A stretch of DNA of 64,000 nucleotides from Streptomyces sp. KMM 9044 (GTDB taxonomy: Bacteria; Actinomycetota; Actinomycetes; Streptomycetales; Streptomycetaceae). The notes under the pieces were generated by a model, which was not told the origin of the DNA, ran no database searches, and worked only from the letters and a program-made list of their open reading frames with translations. Where the stretch lies: assembly GCF_024701375.2 (NCBI RefSeq), contig NZ_CP113910.1, positions 3,782,001 to 3,846,000 on the forward strand. The letters run 5' to 3'. Positions 25,428 through 35,570 of the stretch are shown piece by piece (within the stretch, counting starts at the first letter, position 1; every line of letters begins with the position of its first letter). A program made the position numbers and the translations under genes.

Positions 25428-26017
25428 CACAACTCCTTGAAGTGGTCGAACGGTTCACGGCAGTCCAGGCACCGGCGCAGCGCCTTGCAGGCGGTGGACG
25501 AGAAGCGGCTGAGCAGCTCGGTGCCGGCGGAGCCGCAGTGCGGGCACCGCACGGGCCCGGACGCCTCGGCGGGTGCCTCCTCGGACATGGGCTCGGGCGT
25601 CCCGTTCGCCCACGGCTCACGGGTACGCGTGCGGGTCGGCCCGAGGTCCACCGCGACCGCTCCCGAAGCCGGCCGTACGCGCGGTGGGGCGATGCCGAAC
25701 TCCCGCAGCTTGCGGCGCCCTTCGTCGGTGATGTCGTCGGTCGACCAAGCGGGTGCGAGCACTCTGCGGACGGTGACCTCGCGCACCCCGTGCTCACGCA
25801 GCACCCGCGCTATGTCCGCCGACATCGCCTCGACGGCCGGACACCCCGTGTACGTGGGGGTCAGCTCGACCTCGACGGTGTCCGTACCGCGCGCGTGCAC
25901 CGCGCGCACCACGCCCAGCTCGCGCAGGGTCAGCACGGGCAGTTCGGGGTCGGGTACCGAACCGGCCAGTTCGAGCAGTTCCGCCTCGAGTGGAGTGAGG
26001 GCCGCCGGGGTCACCAT
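25427..26017 (-). CDS. paaD: Phenylacetyl-CoA epoxidase maturation protein PaaD
   Basis: This 196-residue protein combines a MIP18/DUF59 domain at about residues 10-110 (VPDPELPVLTLRELGVVRAV, TYTGCPAVEAM) with a C-terminal zinc ribbon (CPHCGS and CLDC) near residues 155-190. PaaD is needed for assembly or maturation of the PaaABCE epoxidase, probably for its metal centres. The start at 26017 lies within the last codons of paaC, consistent with coupling. Confidence 0.94.
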   Translation of the reverse strand: MVTPAALTPLEAELLELAGSVPDPELPVLTLRELGVVRAVHARGTDTVEVELTPTYTGCPAVEAMSADIARVLREHGVREVTVRRVLAPAWSTDDITDEGRRKLREFGIAPPRVRPASGAVAVDLGPTRTRTREPWANGTPEPMSEEAPAEASGPVRCPHCGSAGTELLSRFSSTACKALRRCLDCREPFDHFKEL

Positions 26018-26766
26018 GTCGCCCCCGGGTGGCTTCGGTGCAGGTGCTGCATCTCGGCGAGCATGCGACCGAAGGACTCGGTGTGCAGCCCCTGGCGTCC
26101 GGCACCGGCCGCCCACGCACCCGCGCGCGGGCTGTCGGGCACGGTGAGGGTGGCCCGGCCCAGTACCTGCGTGATCCGCTCCAGCCAGGCCGCCTCCAGG
26201 CCAGACCAGTCGACGCCGAGGCCCTCGACCGGCTGGAACATCTCGCCGGTGTACTGCCACAGCGCGTCCACGGCCCGCTGCATCCGGGCGTGGCCGGTGT
26301 CGGTGCCGTCGCCGAGCCGCAGGGTCCACTGCTCGGCGTGGTCGCGGTGGTAGGCGACCTCCTTGACGGCCTTGCCGGCCAGCGGCGCCAGCGGGCCGTC
26401 CCCGGCGGCGAGTCCGGTGTGCAGGAGGTACTGGTAGGCGGAGAAGTACAACTGGCGGGCGATGGTGTGGGCGAAGTCGCCGTTCGGCTGCTCGACCAGC
26501 TGGAGGTTGCGGAAGGCGCGCTCCTCGCGGAGGAACGCCAGTTCGTCCTCGTCGCCCGCCATCGACAGCAGCACGCGGGCCTGGCCCAGCAGGTCCAGCG
26601 CGATGTTGGCGAGGGCGACCTCCTCCTCCAGCACGGGGGCGTGGCCGGCCCACTCGCCCAGACGGTGGGAGAGCACCAGGGCATCGTCGCCGAGGGCGAG
26701 TGCGGCCACCGTGAGGACGGTGTCCTGGGCGGGTGCACGGGTGCCGGAGCGGGGTGTCGTCGTCAC
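26011..26766 (-). CDS. paaC: Phenylacetyl-CoA epoxidase structural subunit PaaC
   Basis: This 251-residue ferritin-like helical protein forms the heterodimer with PaaA. It has lost the iron ligands but keeps the fold: HRLGEWAGHAPVLEEEVALA, LDLLGQARVLLSMAGDEDEL and KEVAYHRDHAEQWTLRLGDG. The GTG at 26766 overlaps the paaB stop (GTGA). A longer open frame upstream only shadows paaB. Family length is about 250 residues, as here. Confidence 0.94.
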   Translation of the reverse strand: MTTTPRSGTRAPAQDTVLTVAALALGDDALVLSHRLGEWAGHAPVLEEEVALANIALDLLGQARVLLSMAGDEDELAFLREERAFRNLQLVEQPNGDFAHTIARQLYFSAYQYLLHTGLAAGDGPLAPLAGKAVKEVAYHRDHAEQWTLRLGDGTDTGHARMQRAVDALWQYTGEMFQPVEGLGVDWSGLEAAWLERITQVLGRATLTVPDSPRAGAWAAGAGRQGLHTESFGRMLAEMQHLHRSHPGATW

Positions 26767-27046
26767 AGGTGGCGCACCCCCTCGGGGATCTCGTAGAACG
26801 TCGGGTGCCGGTAGGGCTTGTCGGCGGCCGGCTCGAAGAACGGGTCCTTCTCGTCGGGTGAGGAGGCGGTGATCGTGGACGACGGCACGACCCAGATCGA
26901 GACGCCCTCGCCGCGGCGGGTGTACAGATCGCGGGCGTTGCGCAGAGCCAGCTCCGCGTCCGGGGCGTGCAGGCTGCCGGCATGGGTGTGGGACAGTCCC
27001 CGGCGCGAGCGCACGAAGACCTCCCACAGGGGCCAGTCGGTGTCGG

Positions 27047-27050
<4 letters not shown>
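26763..27050 (-). CDS. paaB: Phenylacetyl-CoA epoxidase subunit PaaB
   Basis: This 95-residue protein, [20 protein letters not shown] followed by [19 protein letters not shown] and a C-terminus ending GVRHL, matches PaaB in length and sequence. PaaB bridges PaaAC dimers in the epoxidase complex. Its ATG overlaps the paaA stop (ATGA). Confidence 0.95.
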
Positions 27051-28045
<995 letters not shown>

Positions 28046-28436
28046 GAGGTCCCCTTCGACCTGGGTTCTTCTCGGCCTGGGTTCTCCCGGGTTCTTCCCG
28101 GAACACGCTCCCGACCGATCGTTCGGTTCGTGCGATTCCATGGTGAGACGGGCGCCGCGAGGTGTCAACAGCTGTGGAAAACCTGCGCGCGGGATCGTCG
28201 GGGCGGGCTGTCCGTGGACAACCCGGGCCCGACCGGACCCGGCCGTGGATGTGGTGACGGCCGCGGAGTGCGCGGACCGCCGGGACTGTGCCGGGACGGC
28301 CGGTGCTGAGTACCGTTCCCGTGCGACGTTGCGAAGCGGTGTGCGGGCGGCACGACGCTCTCGCACGCCGCACGGTGGCGGTGATCGACCGGGATCCGGA
28401 CCGGGATCCGGACCGGAACTGTGGGAACGGGGCGGG
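28046..28436. promoter_or_regulatory. Divergent promoter region of the paa operon and DUF5819/HTTM genes
   Basis: This 391-bp gap holds a PaaR-like palindrome (28114-28127). It also holds two DnaA-box-like sequences on the minus strand: TTTTCCACA at 28173-28181 and TTGTCCACG at 28213-28221, each with one mismatch. The right part is a run of GATCCGGACCGG repeats (about 28388-28420). No gene is seen. Confidence 0.55.
28114..28127. promoter_or_regulatory. PaaR-like operator 1 (paaA promoter)
   Basis: ACCGATCGTTCGGT fits ACCGNNCGNNCGGT, the core of the TetR-type PaaR box I recall from Corynebacterium. The same pattern recurs at the paaN/paaH gap. Confidence 0.7.
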
Positions 28437-29312
28437 ATGGACGCGTACGACGAGGACTCGCAGGCCCGGCACGGGCGGACCGGGCCGGGCGCGCCGGGCT
28501 GTCCTGCCCCTGCACCGCCCCCGGATCCGCCCTCTCCCGCGCCCCCTCCCGCACAGCCTCTCGCCCCGCGTGCTCCCGCACCGGAGGGGCCCGCTGCCCA
28601 GGAGGACCCCCGGCACTCGAACGCCCCTCCGGCCCCGGACGCGGACCCCCCGCCCCCCGGATCCCGTACCGGCGTGGCCGCCCTCCCGCTCCGCCACCGG
28701 ATCGTTGCCGTCGTGGCGCTCGGGGTCGTCGCGGTCGTCGTCTGTGTGCACATAGGCATGGCGTTCCTGCACGTAGCGCCTGCGAACACGGTCTCCAAGG
28801 AGCACGCCGAGGCGGTCGATGACTGGATCTACCCGGAGTTCGAGCAGAACTGGAAGCTGTTCGCGCCGAACCCGTTGCAACAGAACATCTCCGTCCAGGT
28901 CCGTGCCGAGGTGCTGACGCCGGCCGGGGGAGTGCGGACCACCGGCTGGTACGACCTGTCCGCCGAGGACGGCCGGGCCATCGACGGCAACCTCCTGCCC
29001 AGCCACACCCAGCAGAACGAGCTGCGCCGCGCCTGGGACTTCTTCGTCGCCACGCACGACGGTGCGGACCGGCCGGTGGGGATGCGCGGCACGCTGGCCG
29101 AGTCGTATCTGCGCCGGATCATGGTGATGCGGCTCGACCGGTCGGCCGCGGCCGGGCCGGGCGGTGTCGTCGACCGGATCCAGGTCCGCTCCCGCACGGC
29201 CGATGTGCCGCCGCCCGAGTGGAGCGAGGAGGAGGTCTCCACGAAGCCGGTGTACCGCACGCTGCCCTGGTGGCCGGTGCCGGAGGACGAGGCTGGGGGA
29301 GGTACCGGGTGA
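28437..29312 (+). CDS. DUF5819 family membrane protein
   Basis: This 291-residue protein has a proline-rich N-terminus of about 75 residues, a transmembrane helix at about 85-105 ([20 protein letters not shown]) and an extracytoplasmic domain. That domain opens with [12 protein letters not shown], the hallmark of DUF5819, and ends near [14 protein letters not shown]. Its stop overlaps the GTG of the HTTM gene, so the two are translationally coupled and probably act together. The family has no established role. I infer a partner role by analogy with SdpA beside SdpB. Confidence 0.85.
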   Translation: MDAYDEDSQARHGRTGPGAPGCPAPAPPPDPPSPAPPPAQPLAPRAPAPEGPAAQEDPRHSNAPPAPDADPPPPGSRTGVAALPLRHRIVAVVALGVVAVVVCVHIGMAFLHVAPANTVSKEHAEAVDDWIYPEFEQNWKLFAPNPLQQNISVQVRAEVLTPAGGVRTTGWYDLSAEDGRAIDGNLLPSHTQQNELRRAWDFFVATHDGADRPVGMRGTLAESYLRRIMVMRLDRSAAAGPGGVVDRIQVRSRTADVPPPEWSEEEVSTKPVYRTLPWWPVPEDEAGGGTG

Positions 29313-30631
29313 ACCGCTTCTCGACCAAGGTCTCCGGTGCCGTCGCACGGGTCACCGATGCGGCCCTCGGCCCTCACCAGACCGCGGTGATCCGGATCGG
29401 GTTCAGCGCGACCTGGCTCCTGTTCCTGCTGCGCGAGTTCCCCCACCGCCAGGAGCTGTACGGGCCCGACGGCCCGTGGGCCTGGGACCTCGCCGATCAG
29501 CTCGTCGGGTCCAACGGAGCCTTCACCGCGCTGCTGTGGTCAAACAACCAGGGCTGGTTCGAGGCCCTCTACCTGCTCGCGGCGGTGTGGAGCGTCCTGC
29601 TGCTGCTGGGCTGGCGTACCCGCACCATGTCGGTGCTGTTCATGGTGGGCGTGCTGTCGCTGCAGAACCGCAGCGTCTTCATGGGCGACGGCGGCGACAA
29701 CGTCCTGCACCTGATGGCGGTCTACCTCGTGTTCACGCGCTGCGGCCAGGTGTGGTCCCTGGACGCGCGGCGCGCCCGGCGCACGGACGAGGCACGCGCG
29801 CGTGGAGAGCGGCCGCAGGACCGGACAGGCCCCGCGCTGTGGGGGGTGCTGGGTTTCCTGCTGCTCCTGGCGACCCTGGCCGGGCGGATGGACGGCGACT
29901 GGTTCGTGCCGACGCTGCTGTGGGCCGTATGGCTGGCGCAGGCGCTGTGGTGGCTGGTGGGGCGCTGTGCGAGGACCCCGCAGCCACGCGCCCTGCTGGA
30001 CGTCGTCACCAACATCGTGCACAACGGCGCCCTGCTGGTGATCATGGCCGAGGCCTGTCTGATCTACGCCACGGCCGGCTGGTACAAGATCCAGGGCTCC
30101 CGCTGGCAGGACGGCACCGCGGTGCACTACCCGCTGCACCTGGAGTACTTTTCCCCCTGGCCGGCCCTCGGTGACCTGCTGACCGCCAGCGGCACCCTGG
30201 TGATGCTGGTGACCTACGGAACGGTCGCCGTACAGGTGGCCTTCCCGTTCACCCTGTTCAACCGGCGGGTCAAGAACGTGCTCCTGGCGCTCATGGTCAC
30301 CGAGCACGCGGTGATCGCCGTCGCCCTGGGGCTGCCGTTCTTCTCCCTGGCGATGATCGCGGCCGACGCCGTCTTCCTGCCGACGTCGTTCCTGTGCCGC
30401 CTGGGCCACGTCTTCACGCGCCTCTGCGCGTGGGTACGCAGCCCGGTACTCCGGATACCGCCGCGCACGCGCAGGCACTCGGGTGGTGCGCCGGTGCCCG
30501 CACCCAGGGCCGGAAGCCCGGGAGAGCCGGTGGATCGGGTGGGCCGGATGGAGCCGGAGGAGCCGGTGGATCGGGCCGGTCAAGGGCCCGCCGTCCCCGC
30601 GCCCGGGAAAGCACCCGGCACGCGCCCGTAG
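29309..30631 (+). CDS. HTTM-domain (vitamin K carboxylase-like) membrane protein
   Basis: This 440-residue polytopic protein has about seven or eight transmembrane segments. The family signature is visible in VIRIGFSATWLLFLLREF, NNQGWFEALYLLAAVWSV, LQNRSVFMGDGGDNVLHL and YKIQGSRWQDGTAVHYPLHL. HTTM proteins are distant relatives of gamma-glutamyl carboxylase and include SdpB, needed for maturation of the SDP toxin in Bacillus. Here the partner is the DUF5819 protein immediately upstream (GTGA overlap). No toxin-like peptide gene was recognised nearby. The C-terminal 70 residues are low-complexity. Confidence 0.88.
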   Translation: MNRFSTKVSGAVARVTDAALGPHQTAVIRIGFSATWLLFLLREFPHRQELYGPDGPWAWDLADQLVGSNGAFTALLWSNNQGWFEALYLLAAVWSVLLLLGWRTRTMSVLFMVGVLSLQNRSVFMGDGGDNVLHLMAVYLVFTRCGQVWSLDARRARRTDEARARGERPQDRTGPALWGVLGFLLLLATLAGRMDGDWFVPTLLWAVWLAQALWWLVGRCARTPQPRALLDVVTNIVHNGALLVIMAEACLIYATAGWYKIQGSRWQDGTAVHYPLHLEYFSPWPALGDLLTASGTLVMLVTYGTVAVQVAFPFTLFNRRVKNVLLALMVTEHAVIAVALGLPFFSLAMIAADAVFLPTSFLCRLGHVFTRLCAWVRSPVLRIPPRTRRHSGGAPVPAPRAGSPGEPVDRVGRMEPEEPVDRAGQGPAVPAPGKAPGTRP

Positions 30632-30641
30632 GCTGCACGTC

Positions 30642-31478
30642 ATGGCAGCCCCCGACCGCGACACCGCCCCCGAGGGCACCTCCGTGCCTCCTGCGCCTCC
30701 TGCGCCTCCTGCCCAGGAAACCACCACCGTGACCCACTGGCACCGGCGGAGCGGGGGCGCTGTCCTGCTCGACGGCTTCCACGCCCTCAAACACGCCGTA
30801 CGCTTCGGCGCCGACGTCGAGATGGCGGTCACCGCGGACCGGGCCGCCGCGCTCGCCCTCGCCGACGAGCTGGCCCCGGACGTCCGGGAGGCGCTGGCGG
30901 TGCTGCTGGCCGAGGTGCCGTACGAGGCGTACGCCTCGCTCGTGCCGCGCCCGCATCCCACCGCCGTCGCCGCCCTCGCCGTACGCCCCTTCCGCGCGGG
31001 CAACCTGGAGAGGCTGGCGCACACCCCGCGCACCGCCCCCGTGGTGGTCCTGGACCAGCCGCGCAACCTCGGCAACGCGGGCGCCGTGATCCGGCTGGCC
31101 GCCGGTTTCGGGGCGACCGGGGTCGTCACCACCGGCACCCTCGACCCCTGGCACCCCACCGTCGTGCGCGGCGGGGCCGGGCTGCACTTCGCGACCGCCG
31201 TGGAGCGGCTGGCCGTCGGCGAACTGCCCGGCGGCCCGGTGTTCGCACTCGATCCGGAGGGCGAGGACATCCGCGCGCTGGAACTTCCGGACGACGCGCT
31301 GCTCGCCTTCGGCTCGGAGCGCAGCGGGCTCTCGTCCGAGCTGCGCGCGCGTGCCGACCATCTGGTGGCGCTGCCGATGCGCCCCCAGGTCTCCAGCTAC
31401 AACCTCGCGACCAGCGTGGCCATGACGCTGTACCACTGGAGCGCCACCGGGGGCGCACCTGGTGGTGCTCCCGCGTAA
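30642..31478 (+). CDS. TrmH/SpoU-type RNA 2'-O-methyltransferase
   Basis: This 278-residue SPOUT methyltransferase uses S-adenosylmethionine to methylate ribose in tRNA or rRNA. Motif 1 is VVLDQPRNLGNAGAVIRLAAG (about residue 130). Motif 2 is LAFGSERSGLS and motif 3 is LPMRPQVSSYNLATSVAMTLY, which together form the knot. An N-terminal RNA-binding region precedes them. The exact target nucleotide is not deducible. The ATG at 30642 follows the HTTM stop by 10 bp, so it is probably in the same transcript. Confidence 0.92.
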   Translation: MAAPDRDTAPEGTSVPPAPPAPPAQETTTVTHWHRRSGGAVLLDGFHALKHAVRFGADVEMAVTADRAAALALADELAPDVREALAVLLAEVPYEAYASLVPRPHPTAVAALAVRPFRAGNLERLAHTPRTAPVVVLDQPRNLGNAGAVIRLAAGFGATGVVTTGTLDPWHPTVVRGGAGLHFATAVERLAVGELPGGPVFALDPEGEDIRALELPDDALLAFGSERSGLSSELRARADHLVALPMRPQVSSYNLATSVAMTLYHWSATGGAPGGAPA

Positions 31479-31501
31479 GAACACGGGCCCACGAGGAGGG
31501 C

Positions 31502-33193
31502 TCATGCCTCCCGGCGCACCTCGATCACCCGGAAGCGGTTGGCCACGAAGGCGGTGTCGGTGAGGGCCGCGTTGGCCGCCGGGTTGCCGCCGGAGCCGTG
31601 GAAGTCGGAGAAGGCGGCCGTCTGGTTGACGTACACCCCGCCGGTGAGGTTGAGGGAGAGCTGGGCGGCCTCCTCCAGGCAGACCTCCCGTACCGTCTCC
31701 TCGAACTCCGGGGAGGTCGTGTACGCGCCGACGGTCATCGCGCCCCTCTCACGGACGGTGCGCCGCAGCAGCTTCGCCGCGTCGGACGCGGAGTCGACGG
31801 CGACGGCGAAGGAGACCGGTCCGAAGCACTCGTTCATGCAGGCGGCCTCGCCGTCCGGCTTCGCACCGTCGAGCTTCACGATCACCGGCGTACGGACCAC
31901 CGCGTCCGGGAACTCCGGGTGGGTGATCCCGCGGGAGGCGAGGGCGACCTCGCCGAGCCCGGCGGCGGCTTCCAGGCGGGCCCTGACATCGGGGTTGACG
32001 ATCGCGCCCAGCAGGGCGTTCGCGCGCGTGTCGTCGCCGAGCAGGCCGTCGACCGCCTGCGCCAGGTCGGCGACGACCTCGTCGAAGGACTTGGGGCCCT
32101 GGTCGGTGGTGATGCCGTCGCGCGGGATCAGCAGGTTCTGCGGGGTGGTGCACATCTGGCCGCTGTAGAGCGACAGGGAGAACGCCAGGTTGGCGAGCAT
32201 GCCCCGGTAGTTCCCGGTCGACTCCACGATCACCGTGTTGACGCCGGCCTTCTCCGTGTACACCTGCGCCTGGCGGGCGTTGGCCTCCAGCCAGTCGCCG
32301 AACTCCGTGGAGCCGGTGTAGTCGACGATCCGGATCTCCGGACGTGTGGCCAGGGTCCTGGCGATGCCCTCGCCGGGCCGCTCGGCGGCCAGCGCCACCA
32401 GGTTCGGGTCGAAGCCGGCCTCGGTGAGCACCTGGCGCGCGACCTGCACGGTGAGGGCGAGCGGCAGCACCGCGCGGGGATGCGGCTTGACCAGGACCGC
32501 GTTGCCGGTGGCGAGGGAGGCGAACAGGCCCGGATAGCCGTTCCATGTCGGGAAGGTGTTGCAGCCGATGACCAGACCGATGCCGCGCGGGACCGGCGTG
32601 AACTGCTTGGTCAGCGCCAGCGGGTCGCGCTTGCCCTGCGGTTTGGTCCACTCCGCGGCGGTGGGGGTGCGCACCTGCTCGGCGTACGCGTACGCCACCG
32701 CCTCCATGCCGCGGTCCTGCGCGTGCGGGCCGCCCGCTTGGAACGCCATCATGAACGCCTGGCCGGAGGTGTGCATGACGGCGTGGGCGAACTCGGGCGT
32801 CCGGTCGCTGATCCGCTTGAGGATCTCCAGGCAGACCACCGCGCGGGTCTCGGCGCCCGCGTCCCGCCAGGTCCGCATCCCGGCCCGCATGGCGGGCAGC
32901 AGCACGTCGAGGTCCGCGTGCGGGTAGCTGACGCCCAGCTCGATGCCGTACGGGGAGGTCTCGCCGCCCACCCAGTCGTCGGTGCCGGGCTGGCCGAGGT
33001 CGAGGCGGGTGCCGAGCAGCGCGTCGAAGGCGGCCTGGCCCGCCGCTGGGTCCATGCTGCCGTTCTCCCCGTAGGCCTTGGGGTGCTCGGGGTGCGGGGA
33101 CCAGTACGCGCGCGTGCGGATCGCTTCCAGCGCCCGGTCCAGGGTGGGCCGGTGCTGGGCGGTCAGCTGCTGCGCGGTGTTCTCGGCGGTCAT
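31502..33193 (-). CDS. paaN: Phenylacetic acid degradation aldehyde dehydrogenase PaaN
   Basis: This 563-residue aldehyde-dehydrogenase-fold protein of the phenylacetate pathway oxidises the semialdehyde formed after ring opening. The substrate-binding entrance VIGCNTFPTWNGYPGLFASL and catalytic cysteine in LYSGQMCTTPQN (about residue 345) are clear. The cofactor region reads PEIRIVDYTGSTEFGDWLEA. It lacks the C-terminal MaoC-type hydratase that PaaZ carries, so hydrolysis of the oxepin-CoA must be done by another protein. It is divergent from paaH across a 245-bp gap with a PaaR-like site. Confidence 0.92.
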   Translation of the reverse strand: MTAENTAQQLTAQHRPTLDRALEAIRTRAYWSPHPEHPKAYGENGSMDPAAGQAAFDALLGTRLDLGQPGTDDWVGGETSPYGIELGVSYPHADLDVLLPAMRAGMRTWRDAGAETRAVVCLEILKRISDRTPEFAHAVMHTSGQAFMMAFQAGGPHAQDRGMEAVAYAYAEQVRTPTAAEWTKPQGKRDPLALTKQFTPVPRGIGLVIGCNTFPTWNGYPGLFASLATGNAVLVKPHPRAVLPLALTVQVARQVLTEAGFDPNLVALAAERPGEGIARTLATRPEIRIVDYTGSTEFGDWLEANARQAQVYTEKAGVNTVIVESTGNYRGMLANLAFSLSLYSGQMCTTPQNLLIPRDGITTDQGPKSFDEVVADLAQAVDGLLGDDTRANALLGAIVNPDVRARLEAAAGLGEVALASRGITHPEFPDAVVRTPVIVKLDGAKPDGEAACMNECFGPVSFAVAVDSASDAAKLLRRTVRERGAMTVGAYTTSPEFEETVREVCLEEAAQLSLNLTGGVYVNQTAAFSDFHGSGGNPAANAALTDTAFVANRFRVIEVRREA

Positions 33194-33240
33194 CGGGGAC
33201 CAACTCCTCGTCGAGTTCGGGGACCGGGCAAAGCCTTGGG

Positions 33241-33289
33241 CAGGAAGCAGGAAGCAGGAAGCAGGAAGCAGGGGGCAGGGGGCAGGGGG
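33241..33289. repeat. Heptad microsatellite in the paaN-paaH gap
   Basis: CAGGAAG is repeated four times (33241-33268), then CAGGGGG three times (33269-33289). This looks like tandem slippage in the paaN leader region. Confidence 0.85.
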
Positions 33290-33369
33290 CGGAAGCCGAC
33301 GACGCCAAAGCCAAAGCGGAGGGCGTCGGGGCAGGAGATGTCGGAAGTCGGACGGTCGGAGTTAGAGTA

Positions 33370-33383
33370 ACCGAACGATCGGT
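33370..33383. promoter_or_regulatory. PaaR-like operator 2 (paaN/paaH divergent promoters)
   Basis: ACCGAACGATCGGT fits ACCGNNCGNNCGGT and lies between the divergent paaN and paaH starts. An exact minus-strand DnaA box, TGTGGACAA, follows at 33407-33415. Confidence 0.75.
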
Positions 33384-33438
33384 CGGGACAAGAGGTCCGC
33401 CGCATCTGTGGACAAGCCCGTGCGGGAGGATCGCGCAC

Positions 33439-34953
33439 ATGACAGCACTCGACCTCAGCAGCCCCGTGGCCGTCGTCGGCACGGGCACCATGGGCCAGGG
33501 CATCGCCCAGGTCGCACTGACCGCGGGTCATCCCGTGCGGCTGTACGACGCCGTCCCCGGCCGGGGACGGGAAGCCGCCGAGGGGATCGTGGCCCGGCTC
33601 GACCGGCTCGTGGCGAAGGGGCGGCTCACCACCGCCGACCGGGACGCCGCCCGCGACCGCCTGCTGCCCGCCGACGACCTCACAGGACTCGCCGACTGCG
33701 CCCTGGCCGTCGAGGCCGTCCTGGAGCGCCTGGACGTCAAACAGGAGCTGTTCCGCGCGCTGGAGGACGTCGTCTCCGACGACTGCCTGCTCGCCACCAA
33801 CACCTCCTCCCTGTCGGTCACCGCCGTCGGCGGCGCCCTGCGCCTCCCCGGCCGCTTCGTGGGGCTGCACTTCTTCAACCCGGCGCCGCTGCTGCCGCTC
33901 GTCGAGGTCGTCTCCGGCTTCGCCACCGACGCCACCTGCGCCACGCGCGCGTACGAGACGGCCCGCGCCTGGGGCAAGACGCCGGTCGCCTGCGCCGACA
34001 CCCCCGGCTTCGTCGTCAACCGCATCGCCCGGCCCTTCTACGCCGAGGCCTTCACGGTGTACGAGTCCCAGGGGGCCGATCCGGCCACGATCGACGCGGT
34101 GCTGCGCGAGTCCGGCGGCTTCCGCATGGGCGCCTTCGAACTGACCGACCTCATCGGGCAGGACGTCAACGAGTCCGTCACCCACTCGGTGTGGCAGGCC
34201 TTCTTCCAGGACGTGCGCTTCACACCCTCGCTCGCCCAGCGCCGGCTGGTCGAGTCCGGCCGCCTCGGCCGCAAGAGCGGCCGGGGCTGGTACGGCTACG
34301 CGGACGGCGCCGAGCGTCCCGAGCCGCGCACCGCGGAGCAGGCCGGGGCACCCGCGTACGTGGTCGCCGAGGGTGATCTGGGGCCCGCCTCGGACCTGCT
34401 CGCCCTGATCCGCGAGGCCGGAATCCAGGTCCGCGCGGAGGACGAGGACAACGGCACCCGCCTGGTGCTGCCCAGCGGCGGCCAACTGGCGCTCGCCGAC
34501 GGCCAGACCTCCGTGGAGTACCGCGACGTCGTCTACTTCGACCTCTCACCCGACTACCGCGGGGCCACGCGCATCGCCCTGTCCCACTCCCAGGACACCT
34601 CCGCGCGGACCGTCGCCGAGGCCACCGGACTGTTCCAGGCGCTCGGGAAGAAGGTCAGCGTCATCGGGGACGTCCCCGGCATGATCGTCGCGCGCACGGT
34701 GGCGCGGATCATCGACCTGGCGTACGACGCCGTCGCCAAGGGGGTGGCCACCGAGGAGGACATCGACACCGCGATGCGCCTGGGTGTCAACTACCCTTTG
34801 GGGCCCTTCGAGTGGAGTCGCCGCCTCGGCCGCGGCTGGGCCGGTTCCCTCCTCGACGACCTGCACGAGCGCGATCCGTCCGGCCGCTACGCGCCCTCCC
34901 TCGCGCTCTACCGGCACGCGTGCGCCACCGAGAAGCGGGAGGACACCCCGTGA
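33439..34953 (+). CDS. paaH: 3-hydroxyacyl-CoA dehydrogenase (PaaH-type)
   Basis: This 504-residue NAD-dependent enzyme oxidises 3-hydroxyadipyl-CoA or related 3-hydroxyacyl-CoAs. The Rossmann motif GTGTMGQGIAQVAL is at about residues 15-28. SLSVTAVGGALRLPGRFVGL and HFFNPAPLLPLVEVV precede the C-terminal helical domain. A second C-terminal helical domain follows (PGMIVARTVARIIDLAYDAV, LGVNYPLGPFEW), as in the longer PaaC/PaaH group. GGGAGG precedes the ATG at 33439. The stop overlaps the TetR gene start (GTGA), making a two-gene operon. Confidence 0.93.
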   Translation: MTALDLSSPVAVVGTGTMGQGIAQVALTAGHPVRLYDAVPGRGREAAEGIVARLDRLVAKGRLTTADRDAARDRLLPADDLTGLADCALAVEAVLERLDVKQELFRALEDVVSDDCLLATNTSSLSVTAVGGALRLPGRFVGLHFFNPAPLLPLVEVVSGFATDATCATRAYETARAWGKTPVACADTPGFVVNRIARPFYAEAFTVYESQGADPATIDAVLRESGGFRMGAFELTDLIGQDVNESVTHSVWQAFFQDVRFTPSLAQRRLVESGRLGRKSGRGWYGYADGAERPEPRTAEQAGAPAYVVAEGDLGPASDLLALIREAGIQVRAEDEDNGTRLVLPSGGQLALADGQTSVEYRDVVYFDLSPDYRGATRIALSHSQDTSARTVAEATGLFQALGKKVSVIGDVPGMIVARTVARIIDLAYDAVAKGVATEEDIDTAMRLGVNYPLGPFEWSRRLGRGWAGSLLDDLHERDPSGRYAPSLALYRHACATEKREDTP

Positions 34954-35540
34954 CCACCGCGAGACGCGACACGTACACCCCGGAATCCCTGCTCTCCGTC
35001 GCCGTCCGGGTGTTCAACGAGCGTGGCTACGACGGCACCTCCATGGAGCATCTCTCCCAGGCCGCAGGTATCTCCAAGTCGTCGATCTACCACCACGTGG
35101 CGGGCAAGGAGGAGCTGTTGCGGCGCGCGGTGACCCGGGCGCTGGACGGCCTCTTCGGCATCCTCGACGAGGAGTACGCGCGTGTGGGGCGTGCCGCCGA
35201 GCGCCTGGAGTACGTCGTACGGCGCATGGTCGAGGTCCTGATCGCGGAGCTGCCGTACGTGACGCTGCTGCTGCGCGTGCGCGGCAACACGGGCACCGAG
35301 CGGTGGGCCCTGGAGCGGCGCCGCGAGTTCGACCACCGGGTGGCGGCGCTGTTGAGAGCCGCGGCGGCCGACGGGGACGTGCGGGGCGACATCGAGGTGC
35401 GCCTGGTGACCAGGCTGGTCTTCGGAATGATCAACTCGCTCGTCGAGTGGTACCGGCCCGACGGGCGCGGCATGAGCGAGCGCGAGGTGACCGACGCGGT
35501 GGTCCGGCTGGCCTTCGGAGGGCTGCGCAAGGCGGGCTAG
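34950..35540 (+). CDS. paaR: TetR-family regulator, probable PaaR
   Basis: This is a 196-residue repressor. The N-terminal HTH at about residues 28-50 reads GTSMEHLSQAAGISKSSIYH. The helical ligand-binding domain follows. It is translationally coupled to paaH. Three palindromes matching ACCGNNCGNNCGGT lie at the paaA, paaN/paaH and Lrp/bkd promoters. I infer that this protein binds them and responds to phenylacetyl-CoA, like PaaR in other actinobacteria. Confidence 0.85.
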   Translation: MTTARRDTYTPESLLSVAVRVFNERGYDGTSMEHLSQAAGISKSSIYHHVAGKEELLRRAVTRALDGLFGILDEEYARVGRAAERLEYVVRRMVEVLIAELPYVTLLLRVRGNTGTERWALERRREFDHRVAALLRAAAADGDVRGDIEVRLVTRLVFGMINSLVEWYRPDGRGMSEREVTDAVVRLAFGGLRKAG

Positions 35541-35570
35541 GACGGGCTCCGGGAGGGCCGGTCCGGCGGT

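Noticed and set aside
28437..30631. A complete SDP-like toxin system
   Set aside because: No peptide precursor or immunity gene was found; only the HTTM-like protein and its DUF5819 partner are present.
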